Assembly (NCBI GenBank): GCA_002748705.1
Contig: PDSZ01000023.1
Span: 124,001 to 188,000, forward strand
DNA from: Candidatus Fermentibacterota bacterium
GTDB taxonomy: Bacteria > Fermentibacterota > Fermentibacteria > Fermentibacterales > Fermentibacteraceae
Length of the DNA stretch: 64,000 nucleotides
Reading direction: 5' to 3'
Below are positions 1 to 8,806 of this stretch, piece by piece. Below the pieces are notes generated by a model. That model saw nothing but the letters and a program-made list of their open reading frames with translations. It did not search any database and was not told the origin of the DNA. The stretch's first letter is position 1. Each line of letters begins with the position of its first letter. Position numbers and translations under genes: made by a program.

Positions 1-744
1 TGAGATTATTCTGTGGTCTGCCTCTGCTTTTACCTGCTTCCATGTGAGCTTTGAGTATTCCTCCATGCGATAGAAGCCCCATTTTTTCCTGTAATAGCCG
101 GCAGGAATACGACAGTACTTCATGAGAGCTTCACACAGAATCGTGCCTGAACCGCACATAGGGTCTGAAAGGGGCTTTTCGCCTTTCCAGCCTGTCATTT
201 CAAGTGCTGCTGCGGCAACGGTCTCTCTCATGGGAGCCTTTACCGTCTGCTTTCTGTATCCCCTTCGGTGGAGCGCTCCTCCTGAAAGGTCCAGTCTCAC
301 TTCAGCCCTGCTGCCTCTAATTCTAAGGTCAAGACCTGCATCCGGCTCTTTTCTGTCCACATAAGGTCGTTTTCCGCAGATGTCTCTAAAGTGGTCGGCA
401 ATGGCGTCCTTCAGTTTAAGCCCTGCCCAGCGTGAGTGTTTAATCCTTCCCCCTGAAACTGCCGCTGTAACGGCAAATGTGGACTTGATACCGAAAAGGT
501 TTTCCCAGTGGTATTTTTTTGCTTTTGAATAGAGCTGGTCCGAGTCGTGGCACGAAAAGGTAAAAAGAGGCAGAAGAAACCTGTCGAAGAGCCTTGAGCA
601 ATAATTAACCCTCATTGCACCTGCAGCATCTGTTTCAAAGAATACACCTCTGAACACAGCCTTTGCCCCTTTGGCTCCCAGTTTCTCAAGCTCAGTTTTG
701 CCGAGTTCTTCCAGCCCCTGTGATATCTGTCCGAGTATTTTCAA
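1..744 (-). CDS. RlmL-like 23S rRNA guanine-N2 methyltransferase (THUMP domain), 3' end cut by window
   Basis: Class I SAM-dependent RNA methyltransferase with an N-terminal ferredoxin-like/THUMP region (about residues 1-150) followed by the catalytic domain. The motif DPMCGSGTILCEA at about residues 194-206 is the SAM/target-base motif typical of the RlmL/YpsC family, which makes m2G in 23S rRNA. 248 codons are visible and the gene runs off the left edge. I chose a TTG start at 744 because it overlaps the stop of the upstream hydrolase (ATTGA) and the reading opens directly into the family's N-terminus. Translation is probably coupled to the hydrolase. The exact modified base cannot be told from sequence alone. 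Confidence 0.85.
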   Translation of the reverse strand, partial: MKILGQISQGLEELGKTELEKLGAKGAKAVFRGVFFETDAAGAMRVNYCSRLFDRFLLPLFTFSCHDSDQLYSKAKKYHWENLFGIKSTFAVTAAVSGGRIKHSRWAGLKLKDAIADHFRDICGKRPYVDRKEPDAGLDLRIRGSRAEVRLDLSGGALHRRGYRKQTVKAPMRETVAAAALEMTGWKGEKPLSDPMCGSGTILCEALMKYCRIPAGYYRKKWGFYRMEEYSKLTWKQVKAEADHRIIS

Positions 745-1421
745 TTTACAAACTCCAGAATTTTTTTCGCGGTTTCAGCAGGGCACTGCCAGGGAAAACC
801 ATGCCCGGTATTCATCATTTCAAGCTGCGAGTTGCACAGGCTTTTGTGAATTGCTTCAGCATGCACAGGAGGTGTTATCATGTCATGTTCCCCTGCAATG
901 ATAAGAACGGGTATGCTAACATTTTTCAGCCGGTCAAGGCAACCTGCCCAGTCCTCTATGGCATTACTCTGCCTTATGAGGGTTTCGCCTGATACAGGGT
1001 TTTTGACCCTTGGAAAGTAGCTGGATACATCAGGATGATCAGCAAGCCACTTCGGGGTGAACATCATCTCAAGCATCTTTACCGACCACCTTCCTCGGCC
1101 TTCAGTAAAATCGTGGGTATCAGGAGGTGAAGGGGGATAATCGTACCCTGCCGGAGGAGCAAGAAGCACTGCCTTCTTTGCAGCAAGTGGATTTTCTGCA
1201 AGTATTTCCTGAACAGCCGCAGCTCCTGCTGAGAAGCCCAATAGAAGATCCGGTCTCGTTGAAGGTTCCAGTTCAGAGGCATATTCACCGATGGTGGTTC
1301 CGCTTTCAGGCAGTGGCAGGCTTTTTATTGTGAACGACGAACTGAGTATCTCCAGAAATATGTGCGACCAGCAGTCTGCAGTTCCTCCCAACCCTGGTAT
1401 GAGGACTGCGTTTCCGGTCAT
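741..1421 (-). CDS. alpha/beta hydrolase
   Basis: A 226-residue cytosolic alpha/beta hydrolase without signal peptide. The oxyanion-loop region IPGLGG lies near residues 8-13. The nucleophile elbow GFSAG puts the catalytic Ser at 64, followed by Asp180 (AGEHD) and His207 (GHGF), so the triad is complete. Size and motif order fit small carboxylesterase or BioH/YbfF-like enzymes, but the substrate is unknown. It overlaps the upstream thioesterase by 4 bases and the downstream methyltransferase by 4 bases, so the three form one minus-strand operon. Pairing with a hotdog thioesterase hints at acyl-ester turnover, which is inference. Confidence 0.8.
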   Translation of the reverse strand: MTGNAVLIPGLGGTADCWSHIFLEILSSSFTIKSLPLPESGTTIGEYASELEPSTRPDLLLGFSAGAAAVQEILAENPLAAKKAVLLAPPAGYDYPPSPPDTHDFTEGRGRWSVKMLEMMFTPKWLADHPDVSSYFPRVKNPVSGETLIRQSNAIEDWAGCLDRLKNVSIPVLIIAGEHDMITPPVHAEAIHKSLCNSQLEMMNTGHGFPWQCPAETAKKILEFVN

Positions 1422-1873
1422 TCAGCTAACCTGTCGCCGATTGCTTCAAGCATATCAGGTATTTTCTTTACAGGTATGAGCACTGCTGCAGCTGAGGCCA
1501 GTACCTGGTTATCAACCTCAATGGTTCCTGATGTCTTGATTGACCTTCCCCTGTTCTCGGTTACCTTGCCCTTTATAAACAGCGGTACTCCTGTTGGAAC
1601 AGGCTTGTGAAACCTGACCTCTATGGTTCCTGTAACAGTGAACCAGCCTGTGGTTGAGCAGGCGTAGACCATAGTTTCGTCCAGAAGGGTTGTGATTATT
1701 CCTCCATGGGCGGCACCCTTCCATCCGCTGAAGTGATCTGCTATTACCGTTTCGCACACTGCATGTCCTGAACCCTCTTCAAGGTGAAACTTCAGCTTCA
1801 GCCCCACAGGGTTTTCAGGTCCGCAGGCGAAGCAATTCTTATCATCAATGAGTATTTCTTTCAGTTCTGCCAC
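1418..1873 (-). CDS. PaaI/4HBT-type hotdog thioesterase
   Basis: A 151-residue single hotdog-fold protein of the PaaI/4-hydroxybenzoyl-CoA thioesterase type. The segment AAHGGIITTLLDETM (His56, Gly57-58, Asp65) carries the usual catalytic helix pattern. The N-terminal CFACGPENPVGL element (Cys14, Cys17) is common in a subgroup of these enzymes. It probably hydrolyses acyl-CoA esters in the cytoplasm; the substrate is not predictable. It is the first gene of the three-gene minus-strand operon and is preceded by a long inverted repeat at 1917-1978. Confidence 0.8.
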   Translation of the reverse strand: MAELKEILIDDKNCFACGPENPVGLKLKFHLEEGSGHAVCETVIADHFSGWKGAAHGGIITTLLDETMVYACSTTGWFTVTGTIEVRFHKPVPTGVPLFIKGKVTENRGRSIKTSGTIEVDNQVLASAAAVLIPVKKIPDMLEAIGDRLAE

Positions 1874-1916
1874 AGGTACACCTTCTTTCAGATAAGAATG
1901 ATACTAACCACTGAAT

Positions 1917-1978
1917 AACTCCTTTGCAAGCGGCACTTGTTATTTAGTATTCGCATCTTTATGTATTGCGAAGGAGTT
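1917..1978. repeat. 13-bp inverted repeat with 36-bp loop
   Basis: The arms at 1917-1929 (AACTCCTTTGCAA) and 1966-1978 (TTGCGAAGGAGTT) are complementary over 13 positions, one of them a G-U pair if read as RNA. It lies in the gene-free stretch 1874-2221, upstream of the thioesterase operon. The right arm contains an AAGGAG ribosome-binding-like element seven or eight bases before an ATG at 1985 that opens a 12-codon reading frame. There is no T-run, so it is not a standard terminator. It could be an operator or a leader structure. Nothing else recognisable lies in 1874-2221. Confidence 0.5.
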
Positions 1979-2221
1979 GAATTTATGGGCATTATGCCTG
2001 TTCTTTCGGGGTATTCTCTATGATGCGGTGCAGCGTTTCTGCATATGTACAGGCATTGGACACACAGATTTGGCAGAGCGGAAGTTAGCTTTTAGCAGGA
2101 ATTCGCTTAAGGAATACAAGTTTATGTAGGATGATCTGCGGATTACGGTCCATGATACCGATAACTGAATATTAAGAATATTACATTTATCAGTTGCAGG
2201 ACACGATTGGAGGAGTATTTA

Positions 2222-2749
2222 ATGTCCCGTTGCCAAAAAGATAATCATCTCTGGACTGCCAGATTTACCATAAACGGTTCACTTGCCTTCTGGTTCTGCC
2301 AAAGATGCGGAGAGACAGACAGGGATGTTAAGAATGTTCAGGAGCCCCTTGAAGATGTGTCACGGATTGCTGATGAGGATTGTCAGTTTACGCTGGAAGG
2401 TGATAAGCCTATCATGCCTATGCGGTGCTGGAAGCTCCCTGACGGATCAATTCTGAAAGATGTTGAACCAGCTTCAATATCATTTTGCGGAAAGAGTATT
2501 CCAGGCATTACCGAGACTCACAGTTATGTGCTCAGGGAGGCTTCCACCGGAAAGGTCAGGGAGTTTCTTCCAGAGCGGGAAAGGTCTTCAGACCTTGAAG
2601 GACACTTCATTCTTACACGATATGCAGTCATTGGCAACAAGCTGATTAAATACCGAATATCCTGCAGGACAGACCGGGAGACAGGAGAAGTTGAGATAGA
2701 TGAACCGGCAGCGGTTTCCATCCTTTTCAACCTGGTTTTGGTGGAATGA
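2222..2749 (+). CDS. hypothetical protein with N-terminal zinc-finger-like motif
   Basis: A 175-residue protein I do not recognise. The N-terminus holds Cys4, His9, Cys26 and Cys29 (FCQRCGE), which could bind one zinc. The rest is a mixed, acidic soluble domain without signal peptide or membrane segment. I start it at ATG 2222 because GGAGG at 2209-2213 is correctly spaced before it; an in-frame TTG at 2207 would overlap that site. It stands alone between two intergenic gaps. It may be a small regulatory or nucleic-acid-binding protein, but nothing specific supports this. Confidence 0.6.
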   Translation: MSRCQKDNHLWTARFTINGSLAFWFCQRCGETDRDVKNVQEPLEDVSRIADEDCQFTLEGDKPIMPMRCWKLPDGSILKDVEPASISFCGKSIPGITETHSYVLREASTGKVREFLPERERSSDLEGHFILTRYAVIGNKLIKYRISCRTDRETGEVEIDEPAAVSILFNLVLVE

Positions 2750-2805
2750 ATACTGTATCAACTCCTTTTATTTACCTTTCACCTTCTTCCTGCCTTTGGT
2801 TCTGA

Positions 2806-3333
2806 ATGGGCAGTAATCAGATTAAAGAAACCATTCCGCTCATAGGTATCAGCTCCTGCCTCACAGGCGCTGTGGTAAGGTATGACGGCAGTCACGAACT
2901 TAACAGCTTCATTATTAATTCTCTCAGAGATAGAGCTGAACTTGTTTGCGTATGTCCTGAAACCCAGTGCGGTATGCCTGTTCCCAGAGAACCTATGGAT
3001 CTTTTTGAAACACCTTACGGTGTAAGGCTTTTAACTGTGAACACCTTCCGCAACCTTACCCATATGCTTTCTTCCTGGTGCATAGCCAAAGCAGATGAAC
3101 TTGCATCGGCAGGTGTATCAGGCTTTATATTGAAGTCCGGCTCACCTTCCTGCGGTATAGGTTCGGCCAGGCTCCACTCAGATGGGAACCTGCACAGGAA
3201 CGGTATGGGCTTCTTTGCAGAGGCTCTGCTGAACAGGTGTCCTGGAATGCCTGTTGTTCAGGAGGATAAGCTGCTGAAAAAAGACAATATTGAACAGTTT
3301 CTTGACAGAGTCCGTTCTTACAATGGAGGTTGA
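2806..3333 (+). CDS. DUF523 family protein
   Basis: A 175-residue DUF523 protein. It has the family's ordered motifs: IGISSCLTG near the N-terminus, then RYDG, CPE followed by GMPVPRE, and GFILKSGSPSCG in the C-terminal half. The conserved cysteines suggest a redox or metal role, but the biochemical function of the family is not established. It has no signal peptide. The stop codon overlaps the possible TTG at 3330 and ends just before the ABC ATPase, so it is probably co-transcribed with the exporter genes that follow. Confidence 0.8.
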   Translation: MGSNQIKETIPLIGISSCLTGAVVRYDGSHELNSFIINSLRDRAELVCVCPETQCGMPVPREPMDLFETPYGVRLLTVNTFRNLTHMLSSWCIAKADELASAGVSGFILKSGSPSCGIGSARLHSDGNLHRNGMGFFAEALLNRCPGMPVVQEDKLLKKDNIEQFLDRVRSYNGG

Positions 3334-3335
3334 AT

Positions 3336-4088
3336 TTGCTCAGAGTAAACGGTTTGACCAAGGTTTTCAAAAACCGTGGCTCAAAGGGTGAAACTGCAGC
3401 AGTGAAGAATCTTTCCTTTCAGTGTGTACCTGGTGAGATATACGGGCTTCTCGGCCCCAACGGGGCAGGGAAGACCACCACTCTCAGGTGCCTTTCCACA
3501 CTGATAAGGCCAACCTCCGGCAATGTCTGGATAGATGACCTTAATGTAACGGAAGATGAACAGGCCTTCAGGTCCAGAATCGGTTTCCTCACATCGGATA
3601 TGAAACTGGACGGTTATTTTACCCCTGACTACATGCTTGACTGGTTCGGCAGATTGAACAAAATGGATCAGAAAAGCATCAGAAGAAGAAAAGAGAAACT
3701 CTTCAAAGACCTTCAGATGGAAGACTTCGTACACAGAAAGATTGATATGCTCTCCACAGGTATGAAGCAGAAGACAGCAGTGGCTATCAGTCTGGTCCAT
3801 GATCCTGAGGTAATTATCTTCGATGAACCTACCAACGGGCTGGACATTGTCACATCAAAAGCGGTTACTGATTTCCTCTCTTCGTGCGCTTCCCAGGGTA
3901 AAACAGTGATTATCTCAACACACATTATGAGCATTGCAGAGAAGCTCTGCGACAGGTTCGGCATACTGGTTAAAGGCGAACTGAAGGAAGAGGGCACACT
4001 GGCTGAGATACTTGAAGGAACAGGAGGCATGGATCTTGAAGAGGTCTTCTTCAGATACATAATGCCTGAACGAAAAGGGGGAATGTGA
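3336..4088 (+). CDS. ABC transporter ATP-binding protein (NatA-like)
   Basis: ATPase of an ABC-2 type exporter. Walker A is GPNGAGKTTT near residue 41, the signature is LSTGMKQK, Walker B is VIIFDEPTNGLD, and the H-loop His is in STHIM. Length (about 250 residues) is normal. The TTG at 3336 is preferred over TTG 3330 because GGAGG at 3325-3329 is then six bases upstream; both are in frame. The next gene, overlapping at TGATG, is its membrane partner. The pair resembles the NatAB Na+ exporter, but the substrate is not determined by sequence. Confidence 0.85.
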   Translation: MLRVNGLTKVFKNRGSKGETAAVKNLSFQCVPGEIYGLLGPNGAGKTTTLRCLSTLIRPTSGNVWIDDLNVTEDEQAFRSRIGFLTSDMKLDGYFTPDYMLDWFGRLNKMDQKSIRRRKEKLFKDLQMEDFVHRKIDMLSTGMKQKTAVAISLVHDPEVIIFDEPTNGLDIVTSKAVTDFLSSCASQGKTVIISTHIMSIAEKLCDRFGILVKGELKEEGTLAEILEGTGGMDLEEVFFRYIMPERKGGM

Positions 4089-5323
4089 TGCTGAGAGACA
4101 GTCTCATAATCTTCCGCAAGGAGATGCGAAGGGTTTTCACCGACAGAAGAATGCTCTTTTTTCTGGTGGTGCTTCCTGCTGTGATGCTTCCTGTGATGTA
4201 CTGGTTCATGGGCAGAGCCAACCAGTCAAGAATTTCGGATATAAGGGAATACACCTCAGCAGTTGCTGTTTGTTCCGGTGAGGGTTCCTCTGTCACCACT
4301 GATATGATACTCGCGTCAATGGAGCCTCTGAATGTGAGAATCATTCTTGCTGATGAAGAGGATGTCGAAGCTCAGAAAGAGATGGTCACTGAAGGGGACA
4401 TTGAACTGCTTATGATTATTCCCGACAGTTCCGACATTTCTCTGGAAAGTAATGAACCTGTTGACATAAGTCTCTTTCATAACTCCACCCTTGACTATTC
4501 GACCATGGCCTTTGAGCAGATTTCTGCCATAATTGATAAAATGAATGATATCATCGTGGCAGAAAGGATTACAGAGGCAGGTCTTTCTTCAGGGGTGCTC
4601 ACAGCTGTTACTGCCAATCAGTCCCTTTTGCCTGACAGCTACGATCTTGCTGCAGAGGGAAGCATGACAGGCAAGCTTATAGGAATGATGGTACCTTTTT
4701 TCGTGATCATCTATCTGTTTGCCAACTCCATGAAGGTAGGGCTGGATATAGTTGCCGGCGAGAAAGAAAGGGGAACACTGAGCATACTCCTGGTTAATCA
4801 GGTGGGCAGGCTCTCCATAGTTCTGGGCAAGATGTTTACTGTCATGACTGCTGCCATCACAGGTGCGGCGTGTTCTGCAGTAGGTCTTCACATAGGCTCC
4901 AGATCTCTCATTGACATGTACAGCAACGGCAGCGCTTCACTTTCAGAGTATGCAGTAAGCCCTGAGAATCTTATTCAGTTTGCTGTTGTGGTGCTGCCTC
5001 TGGCAGTTCTGATTTCCTCCATGATTCTTGTTGTTTCAACCTGGGCCAGGAACATAAAGGAAGGCCAGGGACTGATAACTCCTGTTTACATTGCTATCAT
5101 GATTCTGGGAATGACCACCATGCAGTCCGGAGACATTGTTCCATCCTGGATGCGTATAGCCCCTCTGTACAACTCTCTTGTGATTCTGAAGGATATATTC
5201 ATGAACAAAGCGGTTTGGAGCAATGTCTTTTTCGCCGCCGGAAGCAGCGCTGTATTTGCAGGAATACTGATTTTCATCACCTTGCGAATGTTCAACAGCG
5301 AGAAGATACTTTTCAGAGTATAG
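4088..5323 (+). CDS. ABC-2 type exporter permease (NatB-like)
   Basis: A membrane permease of about 411 residues in the ABC-2/NatB layout. There is one N-terminal membrane helix (about residues 22-42), a large extracytoplasmic segment to about residue 195, then five hydrophobic helices to the C-terminus. The cytosolic motif AGEKERGTL between helices is the usual ATPase-coupling element of this family. The start at ATG 4088 overlaps the ATPase stop by one base (TGATG), which implies translational coupling; a GTG at 4085 is an alternative. Together with the upstream ATPase it should form one exporter of unknown cargo. Confidence 0.85.
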   Translation: MLRDSLIIFRKEMRRVFTDRRMLFFLVVLPAVMLPVMYWFMGRANQSRISDIREYTSAVAVCSGEGSSVTTDMILASMEPLNVRIILADEEDVEAQKEMVTEGDIELLMIIPDSSDISLESNEPVDISLFHNSTLDYSTMAFEQISAIIDKMNDIIVAERITEAGLSSGVLTAVTANQSLLPDSYDLAAEGSMTGKLIGMMVPFFVIIYLFANSMKVGLDIVAGEKERGTLSILLVNQVGRLSIVLGKMFTVMTAAITGAACSAVGLHIGSRSLIDMYSNGSASLSEYAVSPENLIQFAVVVLPLAVLISSMILVVSTWARNIKEGQGLITPVYIAIMILGMTTMQSGDIVPSWMRIAPLYNSLVILKDIFMNKAVWSNVFFAAGSSAVFAGILIFITLRMFNSEKILFRV

Positions 5324-5431
5324 CCTCCTTCAGTACACTCATATAAATCTTAGATACGCCGTTATGGAAGTTATCGGTGAATATGATTACTGTTCACACA
5401 GCAGGTTATTCTTTTCAGCCTTGAATATCTC

Positions 5432-5460
5432 TTGACTCTATGAATCCTGCAAGATATACC
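5432..5460 (+). promoter_or_regulatory. sigma-70-like promoter for the secreted protein at 5576
   Basis: TTGACT at 5432-5437, a 17-base spacer and TATACC at 5455-5460 match the -35/-10 pattern. It lies about 110 bases before the start codon, in an otherwise featureless gap (5324-5575). Confidence 0.45.
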
Positions 5461-5575
5461 AGAAAGAATGGGATCATAGCCCTGAATTACACAAGGTGAA
5501 TAGATTTAGACCATGGATTGACAGACATACAGCATGAATTAATATTTAACCGAAACATTTCAGAAAGGGGTATTT

Positions 5576-6424
5576 ATGAAAACCGCTGTAGTGTTGTTAT
5601 TTTGCGTGTTTTTTGCTGTTTTCGCGGCAAGAACAGGTTTTACAAGTCAGAGCAATCAGCCTGCTGTCTGCAGAGGGTCATACACTGTAGTCAACAGTTA
5701 TCCGGTGGGCCTTGGCAGTGCCTACGGTCTTGCTATCATGACTGAAACTCCGAACAGCATCTGGATATCTCAGTATACTCCTGCCCAAATCAACGAGTTC
5801 GACATGGCCACCGGTACTGCAACAGGAAACACCTGGGCTATAAATGGCGGAGTTGATGCAGATGACATGGGGTACTGCGAGTATTCAGGAAGCCCCAACC
5901 AGTTATTCTTCGGCCACTGGGAAGACAGCTGGATTCAGGTTTACGATGTTTCTGATACAGAGAGTGCCTGCTATCTCAGAGGCAACATTTCCGGTCCTTC
6001 TGCCTGGAGCAGGGTATGCGGCGTTGATGCAGGTCACGGAATGCTCTACGCTTCCGACTTCTTTACCAACGAGATAGCCTGGGGACCATACACCGGCACA
6101 GAAACTACTGTTTCATGGACTACAGCTCCGTTTAATTCGGTATCCGGTGTGGCTGTATGGGGGGATTACCTCTTTGTATGCACCCAGGAAACCGGCACAG
6201 ACAACATTTTCATTATGGAGATTAATGCCGACGGCAGTCCCAGCACGACTCCTGTCTGGTCCTGCAGTTTCTCTGAATCTTCTAGTGGCCCCAACGGCGG
6301 AATTGACTATGACGGAACCCATCTCTGGGTTTATCCCCAGAATGAGAACCTGTTCGAACTGGAGATAGACTGGGTCTCCTCCCTGCAGCGAAACTCCTGG
6401 GGCGCGATCAAGAGTTCCTTCTGA
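5576..6424 (+). CDS. secreted protein of unknown function, probable beta-propeller
   Basis: A 282-residue protein with a clear signal peptide (Lys2 followed by a hydrophobic run to about residue 20). The mature part is rich in Trp, Gly, Asp and Thr and repeats a pattern of short strands ending in motifs such as WISQYTPAQINEFD and LWVYPQNENLFELE, which suggests a beta-propeller like the NHL or YncE type. It has no C-terminal sorting domain and no lipobox. AAAGG at 5565-5569 sits before the ATG. It is a single-gene unit with its own promoter and a downstream hairpin. Function unknown. Confidence 0.65.
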   Translation: MKTAVVLLFCVFFAVFAARTGFTSQSNQPAVCRGSYTVVNSYPVGLGSAYGLAIMTETPNSIWISQYTPAQINEFDMATGTATGNTWAINGGVDADDMGYCEYSGSPNQLFFGHWEDSWIQVYDVSDTESACYLRGNISGPSAWSRVCGVDAGHGMLYASDFFTNEIAWGPYTGTETTVSWTTAPFNSVSGVAVWGDYLFVCTQETGTDNIFIMEINADGSPSTTPVWSCSFSESSSGPNGGIDYDGTHLWVYPQNENLFELEIDWVSSLQRNSWGAIKSSF

Positions 6425-6447
6425 ACTGCATTTCTTGAAAACCTTAA

Positions 6448-6476
6448 CAGGCTGAGCTTAATTGAAGCTCAGCCTG
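6448..6476 (+). terminator. hairpin after the secreted-protein gene
   Basis: A perfect 12-bp stem (CAGGCTGAGCTT / AAGCTCAGCCTG) with a 5-base loop starts 24 bases after the stop codon. It is followed only by a mixed A/T stretch, so termination may be moderate. Confidence 0.6.
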
Positions 6477-6511
6477 ATTCTTATATACTTCAGTTTGATC
6501 TCAGCAGTCTG

Positions 6512-6540
6512 AAAAAAGGGCCGCAGCTGAACTGCGGCCC
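6512..6540 (-). terminator. rho-independent terminator of groESL
   Basis: On the minus strand a 9-bp GC-rich stem (GGGCCGCAG / CTGCGGCCC) with a 5-base loop is followed directly by TTTTTTC. It lies 24 bases beyond the groEL stop codon. This is a textbook intrinsic terminator. Confidence 0.85.
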
Positions 6541-6563
6541 TGTAAATGTCATGGACTGGAATA

Positions 6564-8198
6564 CTAGTACATTCCGCCCATGCCCCCCATACCGCCGTCG
6601 CCGCCTGGCATCGGCTTCTCAGGTTCAGGTATTTCGGTGATTACTGCTTCTGTTGTAAGAAGAAGTCCGGCGATGGAGCAAGCGTTCTGAAGAGCGCTTC
6701 TTGTCACCTTGGTCGGGTCTACTATACCAGCCTTGAACATGTCGGTGTACTCACCTGTGGCAACATTGAGACCTTCATTCCTGGAAAGACCACGAACCTT
6801 CTCCACAACGATGGCACCTTCGAGACCGGCATTCTGTACAAGCTGACGGAGAGGAGCTGAAAGAGTTCTGAGAACTATGCCGGCTCCAACCTTTTCGTCT
6901 CCTGTGAGGTCAAGTTCTTCAACTGCCTTTTCGCAGCGAATAAGCGCTGTTCCTCCGCCGGGGACGATACCCTCTTCAACGGCTGCTCTTGTGGCGTGAA
7001 GGGCATCTTCAACCCTTGCCTTCTTCTCTTTCATCTCAGTTTCAGTGGCTGCGCCTACATTGATCCTTGCAACGCCGCCTGCTAGCTTGGCAAGCCTCTC
7101 CTGAAGCTTCTCACGGTCGTAGTCACTGGTGGTGTCTTCAATCTGCTTGCGAATCTGACCTACGCGACCCTTGATGTCCTCTGTGGCACCGTTGCCCTCA
7201 ATGATGGTTGTGTTGTCCTTGTCGATCTTGACAACACCGCAGGTACCCAGATCCTCAAGGGTGATGTTTTCGAGCTTGATGCCCAGGTCTTCAGTGATTG
7301 AGCGGCCGCCGGTAAGAATAGCGATGTCACCCAGCATGGCCTTTCTTCTGTCACCGTAACCGGGAGCCTTCACAGCAGCAACCTGAAGCATGCCTCTGAC
7401 CTTGTTCACAACGAGGGTGGCAAGGGCTTCACCTTCAATGTCTTCGGCGATGATAAGGAGAGGACGGCCCATCTGGGCAACCTTCTCAAGAATAGGAAGG
7501 AGGTCCTTCAGGTTGGTTATCTTCTTCTCGTAGTTGAGAATGTAGGGCTTTTCAAGAACAACTTCCATGTTCTCAGGGTCGGTTACGAAGTAGGGGCTGA
7601 GGTAACCGCGGTCAAACTGCATACCTTCGACAACATCAAGGTCGGTTGTCATGGACTTGGCTTCCTCTACACTGATTGTGCCGTCCTTGCCTACCTTCTC
7701 CATTGCATCGGCTATGATGGCGCCGATTTCGCTGTCGTTGTTGGCGCTGATTGTTGCAACCTGTCTGATCTCGTCTTTTCCCCTGACCTCTTCACTGAGG
7801 TTCTTGAGTTCCTCTGTAACTGCGGCTACAGCAACATCAATACCACGCTTGAGAGCCATAGGGCTTGCGCCTGCTGTGACATTCTTGAGGCCTTCACGGT
7901 AGATGGATTCAGCGAGAAGTGTTGCTGTTGTGGTTCCGTCACCTGCAACATCACTTGTCTTGCTTGCAACTTCACGAATAAGCTGGGCGCCGATATTCTC
8001 GAACTTGTCAGGAAGCTCGATCTCTTTGGCAACTGTAACGCCGTCCTTGGTGATAGTAGGGCTGCCCCACTTCTTCTCAATAACGACATTTCTGCCCTTT
8101 GGGCCAAGTGTTACCTTGACTGCCTTTGAAAGTTGTTCAACACCGGAAAGAATGGTGTGTCTGGCGTTCTGATTGAATTTAAGTTCCTTGCCTGCCAT
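6564..8198 (-). CDS. groEL: chaperonin GroEL (60 kDa)
   Basis: A 544-residue GroEL, normal length. It forms the double-ring ATP-dependent chaperonin in the cytoplasm together with GroES. Clear family blocks are [13 protein letters not shown] (ATP-binding motif near residue 86), the equatorial and apical domain sequences throughout, and the flexible [10 protein letters not shown] tail. It follows groES with an 11-base gap and ends just before a strong terminator, so groES-groEL is a bicistronic operon. No sign of a second specialised copy is visible in the window. Confidence 0.98.
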   Translation of the reverse strand: MAGKELKFNQNARHTILSGVEQLSKAVKVTLGPKGRNVVIEKKWGSPTITKDGVTVAKEIELPDKFENIGAQLIREVASKTSDVAGDGTTTATLLAESIYREGLKNVTAGASPMALKRGIDVAVAAVTEELKNLSEEVRGKDEIRQVATISANNDSEIGAIIADAMEKVGKDGTISVEEAKSMTTDLDVVEGMQFDRGYLSPYFVTDPENMEVVLEKPYILNYEKKITNLKDLLPILEKVAQMGRPLLIIAEDIEGEALATLVVNKVRGMLQVAAVKAPGYGDRRKAMLGDIAILTGGRSITEDLGIKLENITLEDLGTCGVVKIDKDNTTIIEGNGATEDIKGRVGQIRKQIEDTTSDYDREKLQERLAKLAGGVARINVGAATETEMKEKKARVEDALHATRAAVEEGIVPGGGTALIRCEKAVEELDLTGDEKVGAGIVLRTLSAPLRQLVQNAGLEGAIVVEKVRGLSRNEGLNVATGEYTDMFKAGIVDPTKVTRSALQNACSIAGLLLTTEAVITEIPEPEKPMPGGDGGMGGMGGMY

Positions 8199-8209
8199 TG
8201 CGGGTCTCC

Positions 8210-8506
8210 TTACTCTATCACAGCGAGGATGTCGTCCTCACGGATGATGACCAGATCTTCACCGTTCACCTTTACTTCAGTACCGGAGTACTTTCCGATG
8301 AGGATTTTGTCGCCTTCTTTCACCACAGGGGCGATGAAATCACCTGTGTCGGTGCGCTTGCCCTTGCCTACAGCGATGATTGTTCCCTCAAGGGGTTTTT
8401 CCTTGGCGGTGTCCGGAAGAACTATGCCACCCTGTACAACTTCTTTCGGCTCTTCTCTTCGGATGATTATCCGGTCGAAGAGAGGGGTTACCTTAACTTC
8501 TGCCAT
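8210..8506 (-). CDS. groES: co-chaperonin GroES (10 kDa)
   Basis: A 98-residue GroES, the lid of the chaperonin. It has the mobile-loop region ([18 protein letters not shown]) that contacts GroEL and the typical ending [16 protein letters not shown]. The start codon is preceded by an AAAGGAG ribosome binding site. It is the first gene of the operon. Its leader carries a sigma-54-like promoter and a short palindrome, but no CIRCE element (the inverted repeat bound by HrcA) is visible. Confidence 0.97.
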   Translation of the reverse strand: MAEVKVTPLFDRIIIRREEPKEVVQGGIVLPDTAKEKPLEGTIIAVGKGKRTDTGDFIAPVVKEGDKILIGKYSGTEVKVNGEDLVIIREDDILAVIE

Positions 8507-8541
8507 TTCAGGCTCCTTTCACTATTCATGTTTAACAAAAA

Positions 8542-8553
8542 AGAACTTGTTCT
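8542..8553. promoter_or_regulatory. 12-bp palindrome in groES leader
   Basis: AGAACTTGTTCT is a perfect palindrome between the predicted transcription start and the groES start codon. Its position suits an operator, but 12-bp palindromes can occur by chance. Confidence 0.3.
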
Positions 8554-8571
8554 CTTCCCGAAAACCCCTGA

Positions 8572-8587
8572 AGCAAGGATCATGCCA
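8572..8587 (-). promoter_or_regulatory. candidate sigma-54 (-24/-12) promoter of groES-groEL
   Basis: On the minus strand TGGCATGATCCTTGCT fits the sigma-54 consensus TGGCACGN4TTGCW, with GG and GC separated by exactly ten bases. It would start transcription roughly 55 bases upstream of the groES ATG, a sensible leader length. The match has one mismatch. No activator site was identified. Confidence 0.5.
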
Positions 8588-8806
8588 CAGGAGAATCGTA
8601 AAAATAGAGAAACTGTAAGTGATTGTTCATCAGTAAGAAATGAATTGAACAGTTATACCATGCCACTGCTTTCTGAGTATATGTGCATTTCTTTGGGTCA
8701 GTTTGACACACGGAAGACGCGCGGGAAATGACCGCTGCGTCTCTCCTTTGGTATATTCTTTCCTCAAAGATTTCAATGCATGAATATTCATAGACCGGAG
8801 GTAGTA

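Noticed and set aside
7826..8172. Long open frames on both strands within groEL
   Set aside because: They are shadows of a highly conserved gene with biased codon use.
8542..8553. LexA box
   Set aside because: The GAAC and GTTC half-sites are separated by two bases rather than four.
8507..8806. CIRCE operator for HrcA before groES
   Set aside because: The TTAGCACTC-N9-GAGTGCTAA pattern is not present in the leader.
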